Positions 35,158 through 44,797 of a stretch of DNA of 64,000 nt are shown here, in pieces (the stretch's first letter is position 1; each line of letters opens with the position of its first letter). The notes under the pieces were generated by a model that had not been told where the DNA came from, made no database searches, and worked only from the letters and a program-made list of their open reading frames with translations. The translations under genes were made by a program, and so were the position numbers. Origin of the DNA: Trebonia sp964581815 (GTDB lineage: Bacteria; Actinomycetota; Actinomycetes; Streptosporangiales; Streptosporangiaceae); the NCBI GenBank assembly GCA_964581815.1, contig CAZORE010000028.1, positions 1 to 64,000 on the forward strand. Direction: 5' to 3'.

Positions 35158-36818
35158 GTGCCGCGGACCAAGAATACTGTGAACATGCGGATGTCGGACG
35201 CGGTGCGAGGCATGGGTAATGCTGCCCAGGCGACCGGTCGTGCCTTCCGCTCTGGCGGCCGGGCCTCAACCAAGGCGACCAGGCGGACCGCGGTACTCGT
35301 GCACCGCGTCACCGGCGCGCAGGGCGCGGCCCGGACCGGCCTCGGCACGCTGATCGAGATGACCGCGGTCAGCGGCGCCGCCGACGCCTTCGTAACCGTC
35401 GCGCTCGCTGGCACGATCTTCTTCAGCACGTCCGTGGATCAGGCGCGCGGGCGCGTGGTGCTGTTCCTGATCATCACGATGGCGCCGTTCGCGGTGCTCG
35501 CGCCGTTCATCGGGCCGGCCCTTGACCGGATACAGCAGGGCCGCCGGTTCGTCCTTGCCGGGACGATGCTCACCCGTGGGCTGCTCTGCTACGCCATGTC
35601 AGCGAACGTGACCAGCTCGGTGACGCTGCTGCCTGCCGCCTTCGGCATCCTGGTGCTGCAGAAGGCGGGCGGCGTCGTCAAGGCCTCGGTCACGCCGCGC
35701 CTGCTGCCCGCCGAGACCACCCTCGTCAGGGCCAACGCGCGGACCGGGCTGATCTCGCTGGCCGTCTCCACCGCCGCCGCGGGCCTGGCGGCCGGCGTCC
35801 AGTTCGGCGGCGGCGCGGCCTGGACCTTGCGCGTCGGCACGCTGATCTACCTGGCGGCGATGATCCTGGCGTTGCGGCTGCCGGAGCAGATCGACGTGCC
35901 CGCGGCGGCTCCCGCGCCGGNNNNNNNNNNNNNNNNNNNNNNNNNNNNNNNNNNNNNNNNNNNNNNNNNNNNNNNNNNNNNNNNNNNNNNNNNNNNNNNN
36001 NNNNNNNNNNNNNNNNNNNNCTGGCGTTGCGGCTGCCGGAGCAGATCGACGTGCCCGCGGCGGCTCCCGCGCCGGCCCGTGAGGCGCCGGCTGGGCCGCC
36101 GCCGACCCGGCCGGAGATGCCGCGCCCCACCCTGCCGCTGCCGCCCGCCGAGCAGCCCAAGAGCGCCCATGCCCGCTGGCGCACGCTGGCCAACGTCGGT
36201 CCCGTCGTCGCCGAGGCGATGAAGGTCAACGCGGTGCTGCGCGCCTTCTCCGGCTACATCCTGTTCTTGCTGGCGTTCCTGCTGCGCAGCGTGAACCTGG
36301 GGACGATATTCAACCACCCGGTGTCGCACAACTTCGCCCTCGGCGCGCTCGCGCTCGGCTTGTCGGTCGGCAGCCTCGCCTCGATGGTGGTCGGCTCCTT
36401 CTTCCGCGGCCGGGCCCCGCAGCTGATCATGTTCTCCGTGCTGTGCGTGGCGCCGGTGGTCACCGCGCTGTGCGCCTGGGGCTTCGGCCTGTTCGCGGCC
36501 GTCATCGTGATGGCCACGGCGATCTTCTGCGCCAGCCTCGCCAAGCTGGCGCAGGACTCGATCGTCGGCCGCGAGATCGGTGATGAGATCCGGTCCTCTA
36601 CCTTCGCGGTCTCGGAAACGCTGAACCAGGTGGCGAACGTGGCCGGCGGCCTGGCTGGCGTGCTCGTGTCCATGCTCGATAACGGCCAGGCGGCCCTCGC
36701 CATCGCCGCGGGCGGCCTCACCGTCGCACTGGTGCTGCTCGTCGCCCAGCGCAGGCAGCGGGTCCGCCTCGCCGAGCGGCACGTGCCGCCGCCCGCGCAG
36801 GCCGCAACTACCCGCTGA
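35158..36818 (+). CDS. Major facilitator superfamily transporter, split by an assembly gap
   Basis: The left part (35158-35920) and the right part (36021-36818) are in the same protein frame if the 100 N and one of two identical 55-base flanks are removed, giving about 501 residues. About twelve spans are present, from TAVSGAADAFVTVALAGTIF to AIAAGGLTVALVLLVAQRR, with a Pro-rich loop in the middle (APAREAPAGPPPTRPEMP). Motif A is weak (GPALDRIQQGRR). Start candidates are GTG 35158 and the ATGs just after it. The substrate is unknown. The gene is very probably intact in the organism. Confidence 0.82.
35921..36020. other. 100-N scaffold gap between contigs that overlap by 55 bases
   Basis: Bases 35866-35920 before the gap and 36021-36075 after it are identical. 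A 55-base overlap suggests a de Bruijn-graph assembler ended both contigs at the same k-mer, so no sequence need be missing. Confidence 0.9.
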
Positions 36819-36928
36819 AGACGGGTGCTGGCGGGCACGCGCGGGCGGGCGCTCGCGGTCACGCCGGTCCCGTGGGCGGCCGGCGTGAGTGCCCTTGTCA
36901 TGAGCCCGTGCTTCGCCTGGCGCGGTCC

Positions 36929-37360
36929 CTACCCGTTCGCGGAGCGGGGCCGGCCGCCGCGCTCTTCCGGTGCGAGGTCGTCGGCGACGGCGCGCAGCAG
37001 CTCGGCGATCGGCTTGGCTTCCTTCGGCTCCGGGTGCTTGCCGCGGCGGTAGGCGTCGGAGATCCCGTCGAGCAGCTTCATCAGGTCCTCGATGATCGGG
37101 ATCATCTCGTCTGGCTTCTTGCGGGCGTGCTTGGCGGCGGCGGCCGTAACGTTGGGCGGCGCCTCGAGGAGCCGCACCTGCAGCGCCTGCGCCCCCTTGC
37201 GTCCTTCCACGATGCCGAACTCGACCCGCTGCCCCTTGCCAAGGGTGTCTGTCCCGGCGGGCAGCGCGGAAGAATGCACGAAGACCTCGCCCCCGTCATC
37301 GCGGGCGAGGAAGCCGAACCCCTTTTCGGCGTCATACCACTTGACCTTGCCGGTAGGCAC
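36929..37360 (-). CDS. Cold-shock-domain protein with C-terminal extension
   Basis: This protein of about 143 residues starts at GTG 37360 (MPTGKVKWYDAEKGFGFLA), with GAGG nine bases upstream. A TTG at 37366 is possible. Residues 1-65 are a cold-shock domain with RNP-1 KGFGFLA and RNP-2 VFVHSSAL. Residues 70-143 form a charged helical extension (HARKKPDEMIPIIEDLMKLL) found in an actinobacterial subgroup. It probably binds single-stranded RNA or DNA. Confidence 0.87.
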   Translation of the reverse strand: MPTGKVKWYDAEKGFGFLARDDGGEVFVHSSALPAGTDTLGKGQRVEFGIVEGRKGAQALQVRLLEAPPNVTAAAAKHARKKPDEMIPIIEDLMKLLDGISDAYRRGKHPEPKEAKPIAELLRAVADDLAPEERGGRPRSANG

Positions 37361-37521
37361 GAGCAAGACCTCACGTCAGTAGAGACTTGGGCACCCAGGC
37401 AGGCGTGAGTGCCGCGAGGGTGTAACGGGCGCTTTCTAGGCTATCGGTACCGCGAGGGTAATGGCAGCAAGGTTATTCTGCCGTCAGCGCAGCCGCATCC
37501 GCTTGGGGGAGTAAGGGGGGG

Positions 37522-37576
37522 TCACGGCCTCGCACGTTCGGATGGTGCTGGGACGGGATCGCGTGCAAGGCCGTGA
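37522..37576. repeat. 15-bp inverted repeat in an otherwise empty gap
   Basis: TCACGGCCTCGCACG and its near-complement (14 of 15 bases) flank a 25-base loop. It lies in the 342-base gap between the cold-shock gene and the small membrane gene. No coding frame or T run accompanies it. Nothing else was recognised from 37361 to 37660. Confidence 0.6.
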
Positions 37577-37664
37577 GTCCGTTGGCGGATCCTGATAAGC
37601 GCCTGCCCACAAGATCGCACTAGGGCTATACCCAGGGGTTATGTGCGAAAACCTGTCGCTTTCG

Positions 37665-37695
37665 CGCCCTGGCCAGGCGCCCCGGGGCCAGGGCG
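37665..37695 (-). terminator. Hairpin terminator of the small membrane gene
   Basis: CGCCCTGGCC and its complement form a perfect 10-bp stem with an 11-base GC loop, just after the stop at 37703 on the minus strand. A GTTTTCGC tract lies a little downstream. Confidence 0.6.
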
Positions 37696-37702
37696 GAGCG
37701 TG

Positions 37703-37879
37703 CTAGCGCGGCGACACGTGACCGCTGGCGCCGTAGGCGATGGCCAGCACCAAGACGACGGCGACGATGATCCACGCCCAGATCTTGCCGGTCACCGGAA
37801 GCTTCATCTTCTGCCGGCCCCTGGTCACCAGCCAGGCGACGAGCACGCCGATGAGCACGAGCAGAACCAATCCGCCCAC
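37703..37879 (-). CDS. Small two-span membrane protein
   Basis: The GTG at 37879 has GGAG eight bases upstream. The 58-residue product begins MGGLVLLVLIGVLVAWLV, continues with a basic loop TRGRQKMKLPVTGK, and has a second span WAWIIVAVVLVLAIAYGA. A hairpin terminator follows. The Shine-Dalgarno spacing, codon use and the two-span design argue for a real gene. No family is recognised. The gap 37880-38016 toward the c-di-GMP gene shows no gene. Confidence 0.65.
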   Translation of the reverse strand: MGGLVLLVLIGVLVAWLVTRGRQKMKLPVTGKIWAWIIVAVVLVLAIAYGASGHVSPR

Positions 37880-38016
37880 CTGTTGGTCTCCACGTCATCT
37901 GGCGGGCGTTGTCGGCCCGCGACCTGAGATTCGCTCCCTATCCGAGACTACGCCAAGTCGCTCGTTTCGTCTCGGAACGTCATGGTGATGACGCGCTGGT
38001 CCATTGGTCGTCCCCC

Positions 38017-41000
38017 CTAGTGCCGCGGCGCGGGAACGGGCGCGGTTGTGGTGAACCCGTGGCGGGCCAGTTCCTCGGCTTCGGTCAGCGGCATCGGCAT
38101 CGCCAGCAGGAACCCCTGCCCGTAGTGGCAGCCCATCGAGGAGAGCAGGTCGCGCTGTACCTCGGTTTCGATCCCCTCGGCGACCACGTCTAGGCTGAGG
38201 GTCTTCGCTATCTGGATGATGCCCTCGGCCAGGGCCAGGCGCTGGCCGGAGTCGGCGATGCCATCGACGAACGACTTGTCCATCTTTACGACGTCGATCG
38301 GCAGGTCACGCAGGTAGCTGAGCGAGCTGTAGCCAGTGCCGAAGTCGTCGATGGCCAGCTTCACCCCGATGCCCTTCAGCTCCGCGAGTTCGGAGTGCAG
38401 CCGCTCATCCCTGCGCAGCAGGGCGCTCTCCGTGAGCTCGAGCATGACGGACTGAGGTTCGAGGCCGGACGAGGCGAGGGCCTGCCGCACGATGCCCGCG
38501 AAGCTGGTGTCGTCGAACTGGCGGGCCGACACGTTCACGCTGATCCACAGGTCGCGGCGCCCGGCCGGGCGCTCCTCATCGCCCGGCGGCCCTTCCCTGG
38601 GAGCGTGGCGCTGTCTGGGCGGTGCCGTCGCCGCCTGGCGCAGCCGGACGATGTCCACCATGGCCTGGCGCAGCACCCAGGTCCCGATGGCGATGATCTG
38701 CCCGGTCTCCTCGGCCAGGGTGATGAACTGGCTGGGCTGCATCATGCCCCACTGCGGGTGCGGCCAGCGGATCAGCGCCTCGAAACCGGACAGCTCCCAG
38801 GTATCCAGGGCTACGATCGGCTGGTAGGCGAGGGAGAAGGCGGATGTCGCGATCGCCTCCTCGAGCGCATCCTGGAGTTCCCGCCGCCGCAGCAGGCCGA
38901 CGCTGAGCACGGGCTGGTAGAGCCGCCACTGCCGTTTGCCCGCGGCCTTGGCCGCGTACAGTGCCAGGTCCGCGTGCCGCAGGAGCTCGTCGGTGTCCGT
39001 GCCGTCCACGGTGGTGGCGACGCCGACGGTGGCGGTGGCGGTGACCAGTCCCGTGGGGAGTGTGAACGGCTTGCTGAACGCGTCGATGATCCGCTCCGCG
39101 GTCGTTTCCACGGCGGCGACGCTCTCCGCGTTGCCGACGAGCACCGCGAACTCGTCGCCGCCGAGGCGCGCCGCGGTGTCCGAGTCGCGGACAAGGGCGG
39201 TGAGGCGGCTGGCGGCGGCCACGAGGAGCTCGTCGCCGATGCTGTGCCCCTTCGTGTCGTTGACGACCTTGAAGTCGTCAAGGTCGACGAACAGCACGCC
39301 CGTGATCCTTCCGGTCCGCCTGGCGGTGGCGACCTGCTGGGCTATCCGGTCCTGGAACAGCAGCCGGTTGGGCAGCCCGGTCAGGGCGTCGTGGAAAGCC
39401 CGGTGCTTCAGCTCCTCCTCGAGCTGGTGCTGCCCGGTCACGTCCCTGAGAGTGAATACAAGGCCGGCCACGTTCGACTCGGCGCGCAGGTCGCTGCACC
39501 TGGCCTGGATGTGCACGATCCTGCCGTCGAGCCGGGTGATCCGAGCTTCCACGACGCGCGGGCCGGACCGCGCGCGTTCCCGCAGCCGCATGAAGGTACG
39601 GGCGAGGTCCTCGCGGTCTTGCTCCGCGACAAGCTCCCAGAAACGCTTGCCTACCGCGGCGACGTCACCGAAGATCGCGACCGTCGATGGCGTCGCGTAC
39701 TTGACCGTGCCGTCGTCGTCGGTGATCACGATGGCGTCAGAGGCGTCCTGGACCAGGGCGCGGAAGTAGGCCTCGTTGCGCTGGCGGATCACCTCCTGGC
39801 GGAGCATGACGCTCTCAAGCGTCAGCGCGACCTGGTGCGCCAGCAGGTCAAACGTCCCCGTCAGGTCGGACAGGACGCGCTGTTCACCGAATACCGCGAT
39901 CAGGCCGGTCGGGATGTCTCCCGACTGCCTGTCCTGCTGCGTCAACGGGCAGAGCAGCATCGCCTCGGCCCGCGGGCGGGCCGTCCGCGCCTGCTCCGGC
40001 AGGCGCCGCATCGGCGTGAGGACCGGCGCCGTCCCCTTCACTAGCGACAGCCAGGTCTCGGCCAGCCGCCCCAGCTGCCGGCTCTCGGCCGGCTGCGTGC
40101 CGTTGCTCACGGCGAGCAGCGTGCCGTCGATCTGTACTCCGAGCAGCGCGTCACCTTGCGACTGGCCGGGGAGCAGGGCGGCGGCGGCGCTCTTCACGGC
40201 CGCGGCCACCTGTGACACGTCCGCCGTGGTCACCAGGGACAGGCTGGCCTGTCGCAGTACCCGTTCCCGGTCGAGCGCCCGGCGGTGGGACGCCGCCGCG
40301 TCCCACAACCGGGTCAGCACAAGCAGGTAGAGCACCGCAGAGAAGACGGCGATGACGGCGACGTCCGACCCGGCTCCGGCAGGCACGACGGTGAGGAGCA
40401 TGACCGGGGCGATCAGCGAAGCGAGCATCAGCAGGGCGAGCCTGGCGGGCGAGACCTCGACCTGCTGCCTCGGGACCGGATCGGTCAGCCGGGTCATGGT
40501 GGGGTGGAGCGCGGCGGCGCCCCATGCGCAGTAGAACAGGGCCCAGCCGAGGTCGACGATGGTCCCGTTGTGGAACGTGCTGTGCAACTGGATGGCGCCG
40601 TAGGCGGTGTCCGACACCAGGCAGGCGACGGCGCCCAGGGTGAGCAGCTGCACGGATCTCGTCCCGCCGGCCCCTGGTGCGAGCAGTCTCGCGAGCAGTG
40701 CGAGCACCAGCACGTCGCCGAGCGGGTAGGCGATCGCGACGGTCTTCTGCAGCCCGGTCAGCGCCGGGTTGTTGACGTAGGGCTGGATCAGGAAGGTCCA
40801 TGACAGCAGCCCGAGGCCGGCGGTGAGCGTCAGTGCGTCGATCAGGCTGCGCAGGTCGCCGTCCGGAGTGCGCCAGTAGATGAATATGAGCAGCCCGACC
40901 GCGTACAGCGGGTAGGTAGACAGGTAGAGGACGTCCGCGAACGACGGGAACGGCAGGGCCACCTGGAGCTTCGCGGCGATCAGGAAGCTCAGCTGGCCGG

Positions 41001-41211
41001 CCGCGAAGCAGGTCAGCCCCGCGGCGATCAAGATCCACGGCGCCTTGCGGGCGGGCCGGTTGAGTACCAGGCCCGCTACGATCGCGCCGACCGCGCTGAG
41101 GCTGATCAGCCCCCAGGCCGCGATGCGCAGGCTGTCAATCCCGTAGTAAATCCCGATGAGCAGTGCGACCCAGACGGCGTATCCGCTGAGAACATACCGC
41201 TTTTGCTCCAC
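38017..41211 (-). CDS. Membrane PAS-GGDEF-EAL protein (c-di-GMP cyclase and phosphodiesterase)
   Basis: This protein of about 1064 residues starts at GTG 41211 after AGAGG. Residues 1-310 carry about nine spans (a MASE-like sensor). A GAF-like region at 330-480 and a PAS domain at 485-605 follow. The GGDEF domain has an intact LGGDEFAVL, with the product-inhibition site RDSD five residues before it. The EAL domain has GFEALIRWPHP and DDFGTGYSS. Both activities could therefore work. A basic, low-complexity insert (PPRQRHAPREGPPGDEERPA) splits the EAL domain. It diverges from the NRPS-like operon. Confidence 0.9.
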   Translation of the reverse strand: MEQKRYVLSGYAVWVALLIGIYYGIDSLRIAAWGLISLSAVGAIVAGLVLNRPARKAPWILIAAGLTCFAAGQLSFLIAAKLQVALPFPSFADVLYLSTYPLYAVGLLIFIYWRTPDGDLRSLIDALTLTAGLGLLSWTFLIQPYVNNPALTGLQKTVAIAYPLGDVLVLALLARLLAPGAGGTRSVQLLTLGAVACLVSDTAYGAIQLHSTFHNGTIVDLGWALFYCAWGAAALHPTMTRLTDPVPRQQVEVSPARLALLMLASLIAPVMLLTVVPAGAGSDVAVIAVFSAVLYLLVLTRLWDAAASHRRALDRERVLRQASLSLVTTADVSQVAAAVKSAAAALLPGQSQGDALLGVQIDGTLLAVSNGTQPAESRQLGRLAETWLSLVKGTAPVLTPMRRLPEQARTARPRAEAMLLCPLTQQDRQSGDIPTGLIAVFGEQRVLSDLTGTFDLLAHQVALTLESVMLRQEVIRQRNEAYFRALVQDASDAIVITDDDGTVKYATPSTVAIFGDVAAVGKRFWELVAEQDREDLARTFMRLRERARSGPRVVEARITRLDGRIVHIQARCSDLRAESNVAGLVFTLRDVTGQHQLEEELKHRAFHDALTGLPNRLLFQDRIAQQVATARRTGRITGVLFVDLDDFKVVNDTKGHSIGDELLVAAASRLTALVRDSDTAARLGGDEFAVLVGNAESVAAVETTAERIIDAFSKPFTLPTGLVTATATVGVATTVDGTDTDELLRHADLALYAAKAAGKRQWRLYQPVLSVGLLRRRELQDALEEAIATSAFSLAYQPIVALDTWELSGFEALIRWPHPQWGMMQPSQFITLAEETGQIIAIGTWVLRQAMVDIVRLRQAATAPPRQRHAPREGPPGDEERPAGRRDLWISVNVSARQFDDTSFAGIVRQALASSGLEPQSVMLELTESALLRRDERLHSELAELKGIGVKLAIDDFGTGYSSLSYLRDLPIDVVKMDKSFVDGIADSGQRLALAEGIIQIAKTLSLDVVAEGIETEVQRDLLSSMGCHYGQGFLLAMPMPLTEAEELARHGFTTTAPVPAPRH

Positions 41212-41437
41212 GGCAATCCTCTCGTGCTCGCCGGATTCCGGCGCACTGCCCGAACTCTTGTAAACGCACTGTACCCACCATCTGCAATCCAACTACCTGG
41301 GAGTTTGCGTAATTTGTGGGGAAATAAGGTAATTGATCGGAGTGTTGCCGCAGAATAACTCGGGATAACTCGGGGAGGAGTGAGACGTAATAATATTTGC
41401 CCGTGCCCATTTCGGGACATTACCTAGGAAATTATTC
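41212..41437. promoter_or_regulatory. AT-rich divergent promoter region of the NRPS-like operon
   Basis: This stretch is much richer in A and T than its surroundings. It contains ATAACTCGGG twice in tandem near 41355 and ends with TAGGAAATTATTC before the ATG at 41438, where AGGA can serve as ribosome site. It should hold promoters for both the GGDEF-EAL gene and the operon. Confidence 0.5.
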
Positions 41438-44400
41438 ATGACTAGCATGAACCAGGCGAGAGAGGCGGCGTCCGATGTTTTTGTCGTCGTGGCCAACCGT
41501 CTCGGCCAGCACTCCTTGTGGGATTGGGCGCTCCCGGTGCCGCGAGGCTGGCGGCGGCGGTCCGGCGTGATGTCAAGAAGCGACTGCCTGAAGGCCATCG
41601 AGGCGGCATGGCCGGACATCGCCCCGGCCAGCGTGACCGCCCGGCCCGGTAAGCAGCCACCGGGCGGAGACCGGTTCGTCCACGAGGTCTTCGCCGATCA
41701 GGCCGCCGCCCGGCCCGGTGCGGTCGCCGTCGTGGCCGGCCGGGCGCGGGTGACCTACGGGGAGCTTGACGAGTCGGCCGGCCGGCTCGCCGGCCACCTG
41801 CGCGAGATCGGGGTGGGCCCGGAGGTAGCCGTCGGCGTCCACCTGGAGCGGGGCATCGACCTGATCCGGGCCATCCTCGCCATCATGAAGACGGGCGGCG
41901 CCTACCTGCCGCTCGACCCTTCCGTGCCAGCGGAGCGGCTCAGCCGGATGTGCGCCCAGGTAGGGCCGGCCGTGGTGATCACCGGGGCGGCAGGCTTGTT
42001 TCCCGGCCGGGCGACCAGGCTGCTGCCACTCAGCGAACTCGCCGCCGACCGTGGGCCAGGACCCGCGGCAGGCCTGGATACCCATCCGCATGCGGAGAAC
42101 CTGTGTTACATCATCCATACCTCGGGCTCTACCGGCGACCCCAAGGCGGTCGCCATCAGCTACGGCAGCCTGGCGAGCGTGATCGGTGCGCTGGCGGCCG
42201 ATTACCAGATCGGACCGGAGGACCGGGTTGCGCAGATGGCCGCTATGGCCTTTGACACGTCGGTCGAGCAGATATTCGTCGCGCTGACCCGCGGGGCAAC
42301 GTTGGCGCTACCGCCGGCGGGCACCTTGGCGCCCTCTGACCTGCTGCGCGGCATCGAGTGCAGGGGAGTCACCGTTGTCGACCTGACGCCCGCCTACTGG
42401 CATCAGTTGCTCGCCCTCACCAGGCCGGCCGATGAGCGGCTGCGCAGCGTCCGGCTGATGATCACCGGCGGCGAAATGGCGGATCCGGCTGACTGCCGGT
42501 CGGCGCTGCAGGCGGCGCCCTGGACCCGGCTGCTTAACGCCTACGGGCTCACCGAGACGACCATCACCTCCGCCCTTTTGGATGTGAGCGGCAGACGGCA
42601 AGCGGAACAGTGGTCCGTCGTGCCCGTGGGCCAGCCGGTCGGCCCCGCGCGCGTCATGGTCCTGGACGGGCAACTCAACCCGGTGCCGCCCGGGGGGTCG
42701 GGTGAGGTGTACATCGGCGGACCCGGGGTCGCCCGCGGCTACCTCGGGCGCCCGGTGCTCACCGCGGAACGGTTCCTGCCCGATCCAGGCGGTGCCCCTG
42801 GGAGCCGGATGTACCGGACCGGTGATCTTGGCCGCTGGCTTGGCGACGGCAGCCTCGAAGTCGCGGGAAGGATGGACCGCCAGCTCAAGGTGCGCGGCTA
42901 TCGCGTCGAGCCGGGAGAGATCGAGAACGTCCTGGCCGGGCACCCGGACATCGACCAGGTGTCGGTCGTGTCGTCGTCGCATCATTCGGGCGACGCTCGC
43001 CTTGTCGCCTACTACACCCCGACGCGCGCTGCGGCGCAAACGGCCCTGCATCACCCGCGGGCGGCGAGCCTGCGCCGCTACCTTCTCGACCGTCTGCCCA
43101 GCTACATGATTCCCGCGGCCTTCATCGCCCGGCACCCCCAGCATGACCCGATGGCCGGGCCCGGCGCGGCAGCCAGCCATGTCCCATGGGGCGAGCGGAC
43201 ACGGGCGGTGCCCGGACAACGTCGGCGCGGGCACTCCGGACGCGGCCAGGGCGAGGAGCTTACCCCCACCCAGGCGGGATTGTCAGCCTTGTGGGCCAGG
43301 CTGCTCGCCCATGACCAAGTGGGCCTCGACGATGAGTTTTTCGCCCTCGGCGGCGACTCGCTGCACGCCGCGGAGATGCTGGCGCACACCGGCGCCCTGT
43401 TCGGCGTCCCCGCGGAGTCGTCACGCTGGCTTACCCGCTGCCTGCTCCGCCATCCCTCGTTGCGCGCTTTCGCGGCTGCCGTGGAAGATGCCCGCGCTGG
43501 CCGGCTGAACGCCGACGCAGACCAAGCCGAGGTCGACTTCGGCCGCGAGACCAGGCTCAGCATCAAGGTCGGCGAGCATAGCGCGGCGGCGGCCTTGGCA
43601 CACGATGAAGCGGTACCGTCCGGCGGTGAGCCCGAGTGGCGCAACCCGGGCGAGGTGCTGCTCACCGGGGCGACCGGGTTCCTCGGTGCTCACCTGCTGA
43701 GCGATTTGCTCGCCGCGACCGGGGCCCGGGTGCACTGCCTGGTCCGGGCCCGCGACGAGAATGCAGCGCTAGCCCGGCTTAGGCATGCCGCCGACCGGTA
43801 CGAGCTGCCGGTCCCCCGGGGCGAGCGCGTCGTGCCGTTGCCCGGTGACCTAGGCGAACCGAGGCTCGGGCTGTCCGACGCGAAGTTCCGGGACCTGGCC
43901 AGGAGCGTTGACACGATCTACCATGCGGGCGCGCAGGTCAACTTCATTTACCCGTACCAGGAGCTACGGGCAGCGAACGTGGGGGGCACCCGCGAGGTGA
44001 TCAGGCTCGCCGCCATGTACCGGGCCATCCCAGTCCATTTCGTGTCGAGCACCGCGGTACTCGCGGGCCTGGGCGTGGCCGGCATCCGCGAGGTGACGGA
44101 GGAGACGCCGCTCGCGCATCCTGAGCTGCTGCGCATGGGATACGTCGAGACGAAGTACGTGGCTGAGGAGCTGCTGCGCGCCGCGGGCGGCGCGGGCCTT
44201 CCGGTGGCGATCTACCGGCCGTTGGATATCGTCGGCAGCGTCAGCACCGGCGTGTGGAGCACCTCGACCGAGATGGCCGCGGTGATCAGGTTCATCGCGG
44301 ACACCGGCCTGGCGCCCGATATCGACCTTCCGCTGGACTTCGTGCCCGTCGACGCGTGCGCCGCGGCGATCCGCCATATCTCCGTCACCTCGGGGGCGGT

Positions 44401-44797
44401 CGGCCGCACCTACCATCTGGCCAGCCCCGAGATGACGCCGCTCGCTACCCTGGTCGGACGGCTGCGGGACAAGGGGTACCGGATCACGGAGGTACCCTTC
44501 GACGACTGGGTGCGGGAACTCGCGCGGCAGGCCGCCCGTGACCCGTCGCACCCCATGGCGGCCTTCCTGGCGCTCTTCGCGGATCGCGGAGCGGGCGGCC
44601 TCTCAGTAGCCGAAATGTACCTTTCACACGTTTTCCCAGTCTATAGCCGGTCTAATACCGAGCATGCGCTGCTCGGCAGCGGTATCGCCTTCCCTCCCGT
44701 CAGCGGGGAACTGCTCGACCGCAATGTCGACCGGCTGATCCAGACGGGCTACCTGCCGGCGACCCAAGCCGGGCAACGGCCAGCGCATGTCGGCTAA
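41438..44797 (+). CDS. NRPS-like adenylation-PCP-thioester reductase
   Basis: This 1119-residue enzyme should activate an amino or carboxylic acid, load it on its carrier domain and release it as an aldehyde or alcohol. The A domain (about 75-565) has HTSGSTGDPKAVAIS, MAFDTSVEQ, NAYGLTETTI, YRTGDLGRW and GRMDRQLKVRGYRVEPGEIE. The PCP has LGGDSLHAAEM (Ser near residue 641). The reductase (from about 738) has LLTGATGFLGAHLL and the YVETK catalytic motif. No condensation domain is present. The A10 region reads YMIPAAFIARHPQHDPMAGP and then GAAAS, so the usual GK lysine is missing. By eye the pocket reads roughly D-T-E-D-I-G-A-I-T, and I recognise no substrate. Confidence 0.85.
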   Translation: MTSMNQAREAASDVFVVVANRLGQHSLWDWALPVPRGWRRRSGVMSRSDCLKAIEAAWPDIAPASVTARPGKQPPGGDRFVHEVFADQAAARPGAVAVVAGRARVTYGELDESAGRLAGHLREIGVGPEVAVGVHLERGIDLIRAILAIMKTGGAYLPLDPSVPAERLSRMCAQVGPAVVITGAAGLFPGRATRLLPLSELAADRGPGPAAGLDTHPHAENLCYIIHTSGSTGDPKAVAISYGSLASVIGALAADYQIGPEDRVAQMAAMAFDTSVEQIFVALTRGATLALPPAGTLAPSDLLRGIECRGVTVVDLTPAYWHQLLALTRPADERLRSVRLMITGGEMADPADCRSALQAAPWTRLLNAYGLTETTITSALLDVSGRRQAEQWSVVPVGQPVGPARVMVLDGQLNPVPPGGSGEVYIGGPGVARGYLGRPVLTAERFLPDPGGAPGSRMYRTGDLGRWLGDGSLEVAGRMDRQLKVRGYRVEPGEIENVLAGHPDIDQVSVVSSSHHSGDARLVAYYTPTRAAAQTALHHPRAASLRRYLLDRLPSYMIPAAFIARHPQHDPMAGPGAAASHVPWGERTRAVPGQRRRGHSGRGQGEELTPTQAGLSALWARLLAHDQVGLDDEFFALGGDSLHAAEMLAHTGALFGVPAESSRWLTRCLLRHPSLRAFAAAVEDARAGRLNADADQAEVDFGRETRLSIKVGEHSAAAALAHDEAVPSGGEPEWRNPGEVLLTGATGFLGAHLLSDLLAATGARVHCLVRARDENAALARLRHAADRYELPVPRGERVVPLPGDLGEPRLGLSDAKFRDLARSVDTIYHAGAQVNFIYPYQELRAANVGGTREVIRLAAMYRAIPVHFVSSTAVLAGLGVAGIREVTEETPLAHPELLRMGYVETKYVAEELLRAAGGAGLPVAIYRPLDIVGSVSTGVWSTSTEMAAVIRFIADTGLAPDIDLPLDFVPVDACAAAIRHISVTSGAVGRTYHLASPEMTPLATLVGRLRDKGYRITEVPFDDWVRELARQAARDPSHPMAAFLALFADRGAGGLSVAEMYLSHVFPVYSRSNTEHALLGSGIAFPPVSGELLDRNVDRLIQTGYLPATQAGQRPAHVG

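Noticed and set aside
35158..36222. Frame continuing through the N run into a different reading frame
   Set aside because: The frame after the gap is wrong. The true MFS frame resumes at 36021.
38000..38020. Possible fifth copy of the two-hairpin repeat (GGTCGTCCCCCC)
   Set aside because: Only a C-run half-match is present. The second hairpin is absent, so chance is likely.
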